In this document: positions 56,102 to 63,336 of the stretch, piece after piece
Numbering within the stretch: position 1 is the stretch's first letter
How the letters are laid out: the number at the start of each line of letters is the position of its first letter
Origin: Thiobaca trueperi
Lineage (GTDB): Bacteria > Pseudomonadota > Gammaproteobacteria > Chromatiales > Chromatiaceae
Reading direction: 5' to 3'
DNA: 64,000 bases
NCBI RefSeq assembly: GCF_004342175.1
Contig: NZ_SMAO01000004.1
Location: 1 to 64,000, forward strand
Made by a program: the position numbers and the translations under genes
The notes under the pieces: generated by a model
Databases searched by the model: none
What the model was told of the DNA's origin: nothing
The model's input: only the letters and a program-made list of their open reading frames with translations

Positions 56102-56320
56102 ATGTCAGGTCAACGCTATCCAGTGGTCAACGGCAACTCCGCGATCGAGTGGGTCATGGCGCGGTAAGCGGTCACGATCGACAAGGCCAGCGGAATCCGC
56201 AACGACTCCAACGACTGGTCAGACGACCCACGCTGCATCGTGGAGCTGCTCCGGCGCATCGTGCGCATCAGCTTGGAGATCGTGCGGATTGTGGAAGGGT
56301 GGCCGTGGTTGGGGGTGTGA
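56102..56320 (+). pseudogene. C-terminal remnant of a DEAD/DEAH restriction helicase (Type ISP-like)
   Basis: The frame YPVVNGNSAIEWVM...TDKASGIRNDSNDW matches the conserved C-terminal end of large restriction helicases (YxVVNGxSAIEW, DKASGIxNDxNDW). An in-frame TAA at 56165-56167 interrupts it, and the rest of the ~1500-residue gene is absent. It marks an older restriction gene lost or replaced by the present locus. Confidence 0.6.
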
Positions 56321-56467
56321 CATCGGCGATTATCTGGCTTCTCGAAAATTTTACCTTCTGCGGTTGAATTATTTTGTGCATTCGGTTTAAACTGCTGTTG
56401 CCATGGGGCGAAACGGCAACAACAAAACTGGAGAACAGGGTGACTCAACACAATAGAGGTGACGACG

Positions 56468-56836
56468 ATGGCCAGGCTCACACCGTTTGGGCAAGCGGTT
56501 CGTAAGCACCGGGTGGACCGTGATGAAACTCAATCAGACATTGCGCATGCTGTAGGCGTGTCTGTCGCGTTTTGGTCGGGCATCGAGACTGGCAAGAAAA
56601 ATATCTCAGGGGATTTACTCGAAAAGCTCTCGCGGCATCTCGGGTTGCCCCCCGAGCAGGCTTCGAATCTTAGGCATTTGGCTGATGTGTCACGCGCGGA
56701 GGTAAAGATCAACATGCAGAAATTGAGCAATCCCAGTCGCGAGCTGGTTCTTGGGTTCGCGAGGAAATTTGAGGACGGCGGGCTGAGCGAACAACAAATG
56801 GCCCGCTTGCGGGACATCTTGGAGACGGAGGACTGA
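56468..56836 (+). CDS. XRE-family regulator of an ImmA-type pair
   Basis: A 122-residue helix-turn-helix protein. AGAGG eight bases before the ATG at 56468 (MARLTPFGQAVRKHRVDRDE) decides the start. The HTH is ETQSDIAHAVGVSVAFWSGIETGKKNISGDLLEKLSRHLGL, and the tail (FARKFEDGGLSEQQMARLRDIL) is helical. The gap to the metallopeptidase gene is 4 bp. In such pairs the regulator represses and the ImmA protein inactivates it, as in ICEBs1 ImmR/ImmA, or the pair acts as a toxin-antitoxin module. Confidence 0.85.
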   Translation: MARLTPFGQAVRKHRVDRDETQSDIAHAVGVSVAFWSGIETGKKNISGDLLEKLSRHLGLPPEQASNLRHLADVSRAEVKINMQKLSNPSRELVLGFARKFEDGGLSEQQMARLRDILETED

Positions 56837-56840
56837 GCGC

Positions 56841-57404
56841 GTGTCTGGCCTCAGCTACGAAGTTCCGCCACTCTCCCGCCTTAACATCAGAGGCATGACC
56901 CGCAAGCTCAGGCAGATCGCCTGCGAGCTTGAGGGTCGCATAACTGACCGTCCTTTCTTTGATATCGTCCATTTCCTGGACGTTACCCTCGCAAAATATT
57001 CTAACGATTACATGCTTGAGTTTCTGACGGTTAATGAAATGCAGAGCTTGCATGGCGATGCCCATGCAATGGCATTTCCCGCAGATCAACTCATTCAGGT
57101 CAGAGAAGACATCTGGAAACGCGCTGAGGCCGGACATGGCCGTGATCGGCTGACACTTGCGCACGAACTAGGGCATCTGTTTCTACATGGAAAACCCGGT
57201 TACGCGCGCAAAATGGCCGACAGTTCGGTCAAACCTTATCGACAAAGTGAGTGGCAAAGCGATGCGTTTGGAGGAGAGCTGTTGGTGGCTGCCCACTTCA
57301 TACAGCAGTGCAAGTCAGTTCGCGATGTCGCGCGCCTGTTTGGGGTGTCAGATACCGCAGCCGCAGCGCAGTGGAGAGCTTTTCAGAAGGATGGACTGGT
57401 TTAA
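56841..57404 (+). CDS. ImmA/IrrE-family metallo-endopeptidase
   Basis: A 187-residue zinc protease of the ImmA/IrrE (COG2856) family. The active site is RLTLAHELGHLFLHG (HExxH). The EWQSDAFGGELLVAAHFI segment that normally follows is also present, containing the third ligand. The C-terminal half has a helix-turn-helix-like DVARLFGVSDTAAAAQWRAF. It probably cleaves the adjacent XRE protein. No membrane segment. Confidence 0.88.
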   Translation: MSGLSYEVPPLSRLNIRGMTRKLRQIACELEGRITDRPFFDIVHFLDVTLAKYSNDYMLEFLTVNEMQSLHGDAHAMAFPADQLIQVREDIWKRAEAGHGRDRLTLAHELGHLFLHGKPGYARKMADSSVKPYRQSEWQSDAFGGELLVAAHFIQQCKSVRDVARLFGVSDTAAAAQWRAFQKDGLV

Positions 57405-57411
57405 AAACGAT

Positions 57412-57437
57412 CGGCTTCGAGCGCCAACTCGAAGCCG
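57412..57437 (+). terminator. hairpin after the ImmA gene
   Basis: CGGCTTCGAG and CTCGAAGCCG form a perfect 10-bp stem with a 6-nt loop, 7 bp after the stop codon. There is no U-run, so termination is plausible but not certain. Confidence 0.5.
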
Positions 57438-57578
57438 TCGCGTCAGAGTGGGGCGGTTCGGGAGGCGCTTCACCCTTGGAACATCGCCGAGCGATATTGT
57501 ATGTCTAGCAACTGCAATAGTAGTCCGCTGGGTCAGTGATTCCAAGCACAAATCTCCTTCCGAAAGGAGGTGATGTAT

Positions 57579-57716
57579 GTGCAAAACCGCGTAAAGCCTG
57601 CCCCCAAGGGGTTTCGTTGGGTCTTCACTCGCTTCCGTCGTGTGCGGAACTCAACGCGCGTCCTCGACGCTCGGGACTACGGTCATGAGTGCTGGGCGTT
57701 CCTCGTCAGGGCTTAA
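57579..57716 (+). CDS. conserved small protein (45 aa)
   Basis: The GTG at 57579 is 8 bp after a perfect AAGGAGG (57564-57570); an ATG two codons earlier would be too close (2 bp). The product VQNRVKPAPKGFRWVFTRFR continues RVRNSTRVLDARDYGHECWAFLVRA. Short proteins of this KPAPKGFRW...VLDA.DYG type occur in other proteobacteria. Very basic, aromatic-rich; function unknown. Confidence 0.65.
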   Translation: MQNRVKPAPKGFRWVFTRFRRVRNSTRVLDARDYGHECWAFLVRA

Positions 57717-57771
57717 CTAACCGGCGGGGCTTCGGCCCCGTCTCAGCGCATGTTCATTGGAGATCATCGAT

Positions 57772-57948
57772 ATGAGTACGAAGAAACCTACCGTTCGACC
57801 CGGCGGCTCAGTTCCGGATTCAGGCATCTACCAATCGTCGCAGTCGAAGCGACGCGCAACGATGGTGAAGGGCGAGCCCGCACCGCCGACGCCCAGCAAG
57901 GGCGAACGCTGGACGCAAGTTGTGGATACCAACAAACCGAAACGCTAG
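57772..57948 (+). CDS. YjzC-like small protein (58 aa)
   Basis: Starts MSTKKPTVRPGGSVPDSGIY at 57772 after GGAG. The pattern PGG-vPdSGiY...vKGEpaPPTPsKGerW is that of the YjzC family, small proteins of unknown function. Terminated by a strong hairpin 11 bp after its stop. Confidence 0.65.
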   Translation: MSTKKPTVRPGGSVPDSGIYQSSQSKRRATMVKGEPAPPTPSKGERWTQVVDTNKPKR

Positions 57949-57958
57949 AGGAAGAGGT

Positions 57959-57982
57959 AGCGCCCACCGCGAGGTGGGCGCT
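57959..57982 (+). terminator. terminator after the YjzC-like gene
   Basis: AGCGCCCACC-GCGA-GGTGGGCGCT: perfect 10-bp stem, followed by TTGCATT. It also lies at the 3' end of the opposite gene (57996-58292). Confidence 0.75.
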
Positions 57983-57995
57983 TTGCATTACTCAC

Positions 57996-58292
57996 TCAAT
58001 GCAACGGCGGTCGCTCGCGCTGCGCGTCAAGTTGCCGGAAGTAGTAGAATTCTACAGTTTCGATTTCAAACTTGCGCGCCAGATACTTGACCATCACACC
58101 GCCGACCGGATCGGAGAGAAATTGGACTTCCGACACATCTTCGGAAATCAGCGTGCAGCAGACCGCACCATCCAAGCAGGATGCCTCAGTCGTGACGCTC
58201 ACGTCATGACGGCGCAGCACGGTGAGGACATCTTCTAACGGTAAGCGGCCCTCCATGTCGCCCTGCGGGTCATCCTTGGGCGGCAAGCGCAT
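57996..58292 (-). CDS. hypothetical protein (98 aa)
   Basis: Starts MRLPPKDDPQGDMEGRLPLE at 58292, overlapping the upstream gene end by 23 bp. The middle EDVLTVLRRHDVSVTTEASCLDGAVCC has three Cys. Unrecognised. With the next gene it forms a two-gene unit of toxin-antitoxin size, but no known family is evident. Confidence 0.5.
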   Translation of the reverse strand: MRLPPKDDPQGDMEGRLPLEDVLTVLRRHDVSVTTEASCLDGAVCCTLISEDVSEVQFLSDPVGGVMVKYLARKFEIETVEFYYFRQLDAQRERPPLH

Positions 58293-58677
58293 GATGGGCT
58301 CTCGTCTCGGGAAGATAGGCGATGCGATCAAAAGGCAAACGCTGCATTCCTCGCCCTAACGCGGACACATCATGCACCGTCATCAGACTGAAATCGAATG
58401 CCTGGGGCGCTTTGAGTTGGCTCCAGACGCTCTCGGGCGCGAACTTCAACAACCGTTCGATCGAATCGAACTGCCGCAAGTGCAAATCAACCGTGGCCGA
58501 CAGCCCACGCTCAAAGTGCCGTTGCGCTTCTTCCAGTGACCAACCGCTAGCGGCATAGTCGATTTCGATCCCCTGCGCGAACCATTCGCCATCTTGCTCG
58601 GTCACGAGCACCCGTAGGTTGCCAATCTCGACCACGTGGCGATTCTCGTTGTAACCGTGGACAGCTTCAGCGTTCAT
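58270..58677 (-). CDS. hypothetical protein, possibly HicB-like (135 aa)
   Basis: Starts MNAEAVHGYNENRHVVEIGN at 58677. The part LVTEQDGEWFAQGIEIDYAASGWSLEEAQRHFERGL resembles HicB-type partial RNase H folds (dG.w.A...e.d..a.G.s.eEA), but no HicA-like partner with a dsRNA-binding fold is visible. The pair with the 98-aa gene is of unknown role; a toxin-antitoxin function is only an inference. Confidence 0.5.
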   Translation of the reverse strand: MNAEAVHGYNENRHVVEIGNLRVLVTEQDGEWFAQGIEIDYAASGWSLEEAQRHFERGLSATVDLHLRQFDSIERLLKFAPESVWSQLKAPQAFDFSLMTVHDVSALGRGMQRLPFDRIAYLPETRAHHALAAQG

Positions 58678-58893
58678 CGTGTTTGCTCTGTGAAATTTAG
58701 TGTGTTGACCGCTGATCAAACACAATATCTTGTGTCTCTGGTAATGGGTTAAGCCATTGATTTTGTTTTCTTCAAGATTAACACATTTAACACATGCGGA
58801 TTGGTAGACGCATCGTCAAGGTTGCAAGGCACATCGCTCAGATCGTGCCAAAATCGTACAATGTGCGCCTTGTGCTTATTTTGCCCTCGGCGT

Positions 58894-59313
58894 TTACGCG
58901 CTATCACGCTGAAAAGTCTGATTCCGCTCCAGCCACTCCACCAGCGCCACATGCGAAATACGGTGATGACAGCCGACGAGGAAGGAATCGAGGGCGCGCG
59001 GATGCGCCCGCCGGACGGCGGGATGCTCGGCCAGTTGGCACAGGGCGAGCAGGGTCGAGCGCGAGATCCGCAGCAGGCGGCACACCTCGCCGGGGCGGTA
59101 GACGGCGCGCGGGGGGATGCCCTCGGCGCGCAGCAGGTCGGCAAGCTGCCGCTCGACCCTGGTCCGCAGGTCGGGATCGGGTCGGGACTCGCCCCCGACG
59201 ATGCCCCTCAGATCGCGCTGAACGCGCGTGACGCGATTGTCCATCCCCACCCCCTGCTCTGACCCTCGCCCGGCACGGATCGTCCGCACCTTGGGCATTT
59301 GACGGCCTTTCAT
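58894..59313 (-). CDS. helix-turn-helix protein of the replication module (139 aa)
   Basis: Starts MKGRQMPKVRTIRAGRGSEQ at 59313 (ATG 59298 is the alternative). The C-terminal half has a MerR/HTH_17-like region, AVYRPGEVCRLLRISRSTLLALCQ, and HPRALDSFLVGCHHRISHVALVEWLERN. It could be a DNA-binding regulator or terminase-type helper. It lies 35 bp downstream of the 121-aa gene in the leftward replication operon and is the last gene before the cargo. Confidence 0.6.
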   Translation of the reverse strand: MKGRQMPKVRTIRAGRGSEQGVGMDNRVTRVQRDLRGIVGGESRPDPDLRTRVERQLADLLRAEGIPPRAVYRPGEVCRLLRISRSTLLALCQLAEHPAVRRAHPRALDSFLVGCHHRISHVALVEWLERNQTFQRDSA

Positions 59314-59348
59314 CGCCGGTTGTTTTTTGTTGACGAGACACGCTGAGT

Positions 59349-59714
59349 TTACCCGCCCTGGCCGGCTTGCTCGCGCATCTGGTTCAGGATCGCGCGGGCC
59401 TCGGCGGCGAAGGGGCCGCTGAGGTTCAGCGGCGCGCGGTGCCCGTCGCCGTTCAGGTGTCGCGCCAAGACCCAAAGCTGTTGCCGGCTCGCGGGGCAGT
59501 TGGTGTAGCGCCAGCGGATCGCGGCGCGGTAGGCGTGCGGGCTGGTGCAGGTCGGCAGGGCGGCGAGCGGTCCCGGTGCACCCGGTGCGGTGTCGGCGGT
59601 CAGGCGAAAAGGACCGGCCCAGCAATGCGCGGAGAGCGCCTGAGCGGTCGCGCTGGGGGGATCGCCTTCCCAAGTACCCGGAAAGGCCGTGGCGAGGCGC
59701 TGAGGCGATGTCAT
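59349..59714 (-). CDS. hypothetical replication-operon protein (121 aa)
   Basis: MTSPQRLATAFPGTWEGDPP starts at 59714, overlapping the loader stop (ATGA). The Trp/His-rich middle (YRAAIRWRYTNCPASRQQLWVLARHLNGDGHRAPLNLSG) is unrecognised. Translational coupling points to a role in the replication module. Confidence 0.55.
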   Translation of the reverse strand: MTSPQRLATAFPGTWEGDPPSATAQALSAHCWAGPFRLTADTAPGAPGPLAALPTCTSPHAYRAAIRWRYTNCPASRQQLWVLARHLNGDGHRAPLNLSGPFAAEARAILNQMREQAGQGG

Positions 59715-60496
59715 GTGGATTCCTCCGGCTGACGCTGGCGGCGGTGGCTGGCCCAGGTGAAGGGGACGATCACGCCGCCTTCAAGCAGGCGGTCCATGAT
59801 CCGCTCGCCGAGGTAAGCGTGAAGCTCGGCTTCGGTCAGGTTGCCGATCAGGACGACGGGCTTGATCGCGCCATAGCGAGCGTTGAGCAGATCGAACAGC
59901 ATCGCGCGACGCTTCTCGTCGTCGCCGATGGCCACGCCGATTTCATCCAGCACCAGCAGATCGGGGCGGGTGAATGTGGCGAAGGCATCCAGCTCGGTGA
60001 GTTGGCTGCCGGGGGCATAGGTCGAGCGGATGGTGCGCAAGGCTTCGGACATGCCGACAAAGAGCCCGGTATGACCCTGGCGGATGACGTCCTGCAGGAC
60101 GGCGCAGGCCAAATGGGTTTTGCCGGTGCCGGGTCCACCGACCAGCAGCAGGCAGTTACCCTGCTGGCGCACGCGCTGGAAGTTCGCGGCATAGCGGCGT
60201 GCGACGGCGAGGGCCGATTGCTGCTCTGGGGTGCGGGCGGTGAAGGCGTCGAAGGTGCGGGTCTGGAAGCGGGGCGGGATCCCAGCCCGGCCGATGGCGG
60301 TTTCAAGCCGGCGCTGGCTGATGTGCTGGCGTTCGCGTGCCAGCGCCTCGATCTCGGCGCGGCCAAAGGCTTCCAATTCGGCGAGGGCGGTGGCGCTATC
60401 CGCTACCAGCGTAGTCGCGCGCCCAGTCGGGCAGATCCTCGGGGCGGGTCGCGCCTCGGGTGTAGTCCTTGGCAACAAATTCTGAAGCGGCGGCAT
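59711..60496 (-). CDS. DnaC/IstB-like helicase loader ATPase
   Basis: A 261-residue AAA+ protein. Walker A is LLVGGPGTGKTH, Walker B LLVLDEIG, and sensor 1 VVLIGNLTEAEL. The N-terminal ~80 residues are the variable helicase-interacting part. Family members (DnaC, phage P-like loaders) deliver DnaB helicase to the origin. It overlaps the initiator gene by 101 bp in another frame, so the true start may be slightly downstream, but there is no good ATG before the conserved domain. Part of the leftward replication operon. Confidence 0.85.
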   Translation of the reverse strand: MPPLQNLLPRTTPEARPAPRICPTGRATTLVADSATALAELEAFGRAEIEALARERQHISQRRLETAIGRAGIPPRFQTRTFDAFTARTPEQQSALAVARRYAANFQRVRQQGNCLLLVGGPGTGKTHLACAVLQDVIRQGHTGLFVGMSEALRTIRSTYAPGSQLTELDAFATFTRPDLLVLDEIGVAIGDDEKRRAMLFDLLNARYGAIKPVVLIGNLTEAELHAYLGERIMDRLLEGGVIVPFTWASHRRQRQPEEST

Positions 60497-61271
60497 GGCG
60501 CTGTCCTCCGGTGCGGTTGGTGCGGCTGGCTTGGCCCTGTTCGCGGCGCACCCAGTTACGCCAAGTGGCGAACCAATCGGCTTTGCAGCCGCTGGCGCCC
60601 GGCTTGGCTGTCCAGTAGTCGGCGAAGAGTGCCCAGGTGCGTTGGGGGTCGAGATCCGGGCGTTCGGTGCGCGCCCAGGTGTCCCACTCGACCGGGAGGG
60701 TCGAGAGGGTTAGGCGCGAGCCGTTTGCAGATGGCGATTTTTTGCCTGCTCTCTGCTTTACCGGTTCACTTCCTGGTTCTATTCCTGATTCGTGTCTCAC
60801 CGTGAGACAGGGGGTGTCTCTGTGTGAGACAGGGGGTGTCTCACCGTGAGACAGGGGGGTGTCTCTGTGTGAGACAGGGGGTGTCTCACCGTGAGACAGG
60901 GGGGTGTCTCTGTGTGAGACAGGGGGTGTCTCACCATGAGACAGGGGGGTGTCTCTGTGTGAGACAGGGGGTGTCTCACCGTGAGACAGGGTGTCTTTTG
61001 TCTCGGGCCGGATCGTCAGGTGATAAATGGTCGATGCGCGTCCATCTGTGCGGTCGCGTCGGATGTGCCCGAGTCGCTCCAGTTCGTCGGTGTGGCGGCA
61101 GATGCTGGCTTTTGATAATCCCGTCATGTCGGCGAGTCGGGAGAGGCTGGGCCAGCATTCGCAGCCGTTGGTGGTGCCGTTGCAGTGATCCGCGAGCGCG
61201 AGCAACAAGAGCTTTGCGCCAGGGCTGCATCCTTGTTGGGTCCACGCCCATTGAATGGCTGAGAGGCTCAT
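60396..61271 (-). CDS. phage replication initiator (O-like) with internal iterons
   Basis: A 291-residue initiator. The N-terminus has a winged helix (AKLLLLALADHCNG, RLADMTGLSKASICRHTDELERLGHIRRD), as in phage O proteins. Residues ~92-160 contain four tandem repeats of a 15-residue unit (DTPLSHGETPPVSHR; the first lacks P). The C-terminal part (WALFADYWTAKPGASGCKADWFATWRNWVRREQ) is the DnaT/loader-interaction-type domain common in such proteins. In lambda the origin lies in the O gene as iterons; the 9 palindromes here fit that. It is transcribed from a promoter at 61290-61334. Confidence 0.8.
   Translation of the reverse strand: MSLSAIQWAWTQQGCSPGAKLLLLALADHCNGTTNGCECWPSLSRLADMTGLSKASICRHTDELERLGHIRRDRTDGRASTIYHLTIRPETKDTLSHGETPPVSHRDTPLSHGETPPVSHRDTPLSHGETPPVSHRDTPLSHGETPPVSHRDTPCLTVRHESGIEPGSEPVKQRAGKKSPSANGSRLTLSTLPVEWDTWARTERPDLDPQRTWALFADYWTAKPGASGCKADWFATWRNWVRREQGQASRTNRTGGQRHAAASEFVAKDYTRGATRPEDLPDWARDYAGSG
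60793..60988. repeat. nine iteron-like palindromes (putative origin)
   Basis: Five copies of TGTCTCACCGTGAGACA (60793, 60837, 60882, 60927 with one change, 60972) alternate with four of TGTCTCTGTGTGAGACA (60815, 60860, 60905, 60950). Spacing start to start is 22 or 23 bp (two helical turns), and each A+B pair is 44-45 bp long, in frame with the protein repeat. The array would bind a dimeric initiator. Confidence 0.85.
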
Positions 61272-61289
61272 CGCAGGCGGCTCGCAGAT

Positions 61290-61334
61290 ATAACAGCGCC
61301 CTCAGATATAATTACAATCCATGTAATAATTTCA
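61290..61334 (-). promoter_or_regulatory. promoter/operator upstream of the replication initiator
   Basis: On the minus strand TGAAATTATTACA, then TTGTAATTATA (-35 TTGTAA), a 19-bp spacer and TATATC. It is closely similar to the promoter at 38253-38299, including the TGAAATTATTACA box. This suggests a shared regulator, perhaps the CI/Cro-like pair nearby. Confidence 0.55.
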
Positions 61335-61381
61335 GGCGCAATAACTCCCGTGAATTCACGTTTTGTTTGCCTGCGCATGTC

Positions 61382-61579
61382 TTAAGCCTCCTTCATCAGA
61401 TCCGCAACTTTGACATTCAGACGTTTGGCAATGGCGTCCAGCGTTTGAATGCTTGGCGTTCTAATCCCGTTTTCAATCTGCGACAGGTAGCCTTGTGTGA
61501 CGGGTAGCTCATTCGCGAGTTTTGATTGCGTCAGCCCGTTTTCCAGGCGTACCGTCTTGATCTTGTTGCCAATGTTCAT
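61382..61579 (-). CDS. Cro-like XRE regulator (65 aa)
   Basis: A 65-residue helix-turn-helix protein: MNIGNKIKTVRLENGLTQSKLANELPVTQGYLSQIENGIRTPSIQTLDAIAKRLNVKV in outline. It is divergent from the CI-like gene and, with the shared operator region between them (61580-61681), would form a lambda-like switch. It lies in the same direction as the replication genes. Confidence 0.85.
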   Translation of the reverse strand: MNIGNKIKTVRLENGLTQSKLANELPVTQGYLSQIENGIRTPSIQTLDAIAKRLNVKVADLMKEA

Positions 61580-61681
61580 ACCGTCTCCTAATTAAGATTG
61601 TTATTAAAAAGGTTGTATTATAACACATTATTACAGATTACGGTGTGTCATACTTGGGTTATTATTGCCAGGTATTCAGCT

Positions 61682-62179
61682 ATGATCGGTCCTCGTTTAA
61701 AATCTGCTCGCTTGCATGCGAAACTGTCACAAACGGCTCTCGGTGAATTGGCCGGGATCTCCCAGCCCTTTATTGCGTTAATTGAGCGCGGCGAGCGCGA
61801 GCCGTCAGATGATGTCCTCGAACGCTTGGCGAAGGCGCTTGATCTGCCGGTGTCTGCGTTGCGCGTGGATCCCGACGATTCCGCGATGGAAGCGGAACAG
61901 TCTGGGCCACCGTCAGCATGGCAGAAAGACCAGCGGATTGCGGTCTTGTCGGACTACCGAACCGCGCCCGGCCTGCTGGCGCTGGCGCAGGATCAGGGGT
62001 TGTTGGCGTTGCTGAAGATCCGCCCGGATGAATGGGCCATGCTGCGCTCGCTCGACAGCCCGTTTCCGGTCAGCAAGGAGGGCTATGTGCAACTGTTGTT
62101 GACGTTGCGCGCGGTGACTGTGGGCGGCGAGGCGATCCCGCGAACTGATGTTCAGCCGCGTTCGTCTTGTGTTGCGTGA
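61682..62179 (+). CDS. CI-like XRE regulator (165 aa)
   Basis: Starts MIGPRLKSARLHAKLSQTAL at 61682. The helix-turn-helix is KLSQTALGELAGISQPFIALIERGEREPSDDVLERLAKALDL. The C-terminal ~90 residues (LALAQDQGLLALLKIRPDEWAMLRSL) do not show the Ser-Lys S24 autocleavage domain of lambda CI, so induction could use another route. The frame is open upstream to 61598 without family sequence. It is the only plus-strand gene at this end and probably the lysogeny regulator. Confidence 0.75.
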   Translation: MIGPRLKSARLHAKLSQTALGELAGISQPFIALIERGEREPSDDVLERLAKALDLPVSALRVDPDDSAMEAEQSGPPSAWQKDQRIAVLSDYRTAPGLLALAQDQGLLALLKIRPDEWAMLRSLDSPFPVSKEGYVQLLLTLRAVTVGGEAIPRTDVQPRSSCVA

Positions 62180-62247
62180 TGCCCGCGCAGTCAGCGGTAG
62201 CGTGGAAATCGGCGATCATGTGGTAGCCGGTTATTTGCTGGTGCGAG

Positions 62248-62308
62248 CGTGACACAATCGTGACGCGCTCGGGTCACGTTGGGGCGGCTTGAGTCACGTT
62301 GAGTCACG
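62248..62308. promoter_or_regulatory. putative integrase arm-type sites, right end
   Basis: Five CGTGAC/GTCACG boxes lie in 61 bp: a direct pair at 62248-62264 (11-bp period, CGTGACACAATCGTGACGC) matching the left end, plus inverted GTCACG at 62273, 62293 and 62303. Such a cluster just inside attR is expected for integrase or excisionase binding. Confidence 0.55.
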
Positions 62309-62370
62309 AAAGGCGCGGGGCGGATGCGCTAACGTGTTGAATAAGAAAGCTGTTGCACGGGGGCCGTGCA

Positions 62371-62418
<48 letters not shown>

Positions 62419-62449
62419 AAGCATCCAGGCATGTCCAGCACGATCCGAG

Positions 62450-62474
62450 AACCCGCCTAAGTGCGGGTTTTTTA
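62450..62474 (+). terminator. original terminator of tRNA-Ala
   Basis: ACCCGC and GCGGGT stem followed by TTTTTTA, 32 bp after attR. Before integration it would have ended the tRNA-Ala transcript; now it is separated from the intact tRNA by the island. Confidence 0.7.
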
Positions 62475-62506
62475 TTGTCCTGTTTGTCTGTATTGGGGGT
62501 GACATC

Positions 62507-62593
62507 TTAAACCGCGCCAGCTCCGATAATCCTTGAGTCTGCCAGGGCCGATTCGATCCACAAAGATCGCATACCGTGCTGGGCGCGGTTTAA
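62507..62593. repeat. 87-bp element with 12-bp inverted ends
   Basis: TTAAACCGCGCC (62507-62518) and GGCGCGGTTTAA (62582-62593) bound an 87-bp sequence just outside attR, in a 407-bp gene-free stretch (62419-62825). The same 12-mer occurs at 18984-18995. It may be a small MITE-like element or the stem of a structured RNA; no reading frame is evident. Confidence 0.5.
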
Positions 62594-62771
62594 TGCATCT
62601 CACGGGACTTGATGCGGCTTGACGTGATGCTCATCCTGTCCCCTTGATTGCCATCTTTACTGATGAAAGGCAACCGAAAGGGCATGTATGGTTATCACGT
62701 TGGGTCGCTGCACCTGGCTGGCCTATGGCCTTGCGTGACTTGGCAGTTAAAGAATAAACAGGCAAAGAAAA

Positions 62772-62789
62772 ACCGGCACTTAGGCCGGT
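62772..62789 (-). terminator. terminator of tRNA-Cys
   Basis: ACCGGC-N6-GCCGGT followed on the minus strand by TTTTTCTTT, 37 bp downstream of the tRNA 3' end. Confidence 0.75.
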
Positions 62790-62825
62790 CTGGGAAACGT
62801 CTTGGAATGTCTTGAAAGGGGTGTT

Positions 62826-62899
62826 TGGAGGCTGAGCCCGGAATCGAACCGGGGTGCACGGCTTTGCAGGCCGCTGCATAACCACTCTGCCACTCAGCC
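62826..62899 (-). tRNA. tRNA-Cys (anticodon GCA)
   Basis: A 74-nt cloverleaf with acceptor GGCTGAG/CTCAGCC, anticodon loop CTGCAAA (GCA) and encoded CCTCCA end (discriminator U as in E. coli tRNA-Cys). It is on the minus strand with a terminator below it. Confidence 0.9.
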
Positions 62900-63023
62900 A
62901 AGCGCGCATTATATTGGACAACCCATGCGTTGTCACCCGTAACCTCAGCAGTTCTTGCGCGAGCGCGAGCCATACAACCATGCCCGCCGGCCGTATGCCG
63001 CGCGCGCGGCAACCTGGCAGCGA

Positions 63024-63299
63024 TCATTCTGCAGGATGTCCGGTAGTCGATGGTACTGAGCAATCTACTGACGGTCACACCGGCCTGCTTGAGTTGACGG
63101 CTCAACTCGGCCATGCTGAGACAGCTCAGGGTGTCGCCGTGGCGGGCGCGGGTATAGTCGTCTAGGTCGAATGCTTTGTGCACCAGGCGGTAGGCGACGC
63201 TCTTGCCGTCCGTAGCGGCGGCCGGCACGGCCGACAGGGTTGTCCGTCCAGACCCTGGAGGTGGGTGTTGATCAGGATGATGCGATGCAGACTGGGCAT
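63024..63299 (-). pseudogene. debris of an SMC-like ATP-binding protein gene
   Basis: MPSLHRIILINTHLQGL at 63299 resembles the start of large SMC-like ATPases (normally followed by a Walker A loop). The match ends after ~19 residues, and in another frame AYRLVHKAFDLDDYTRARHGDTLSCLSMAELSRQL follows, probably from further inside the same protein. A frameshift and large deletion are implied. Between 62900 and 63024 nothing else is seen. Confidence 0.4.
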
Positions 63300-63336
63300 T
63301 GGGATCCGTCCTTGTTCACTGGCGAAATGGGCGGCC

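Noticed and set aside
60793-60988. Possible CRISPR array
   Set aside because: Units are palindromes without unique spacers, lie in frame in an initiator gene, and no cas genes exist.
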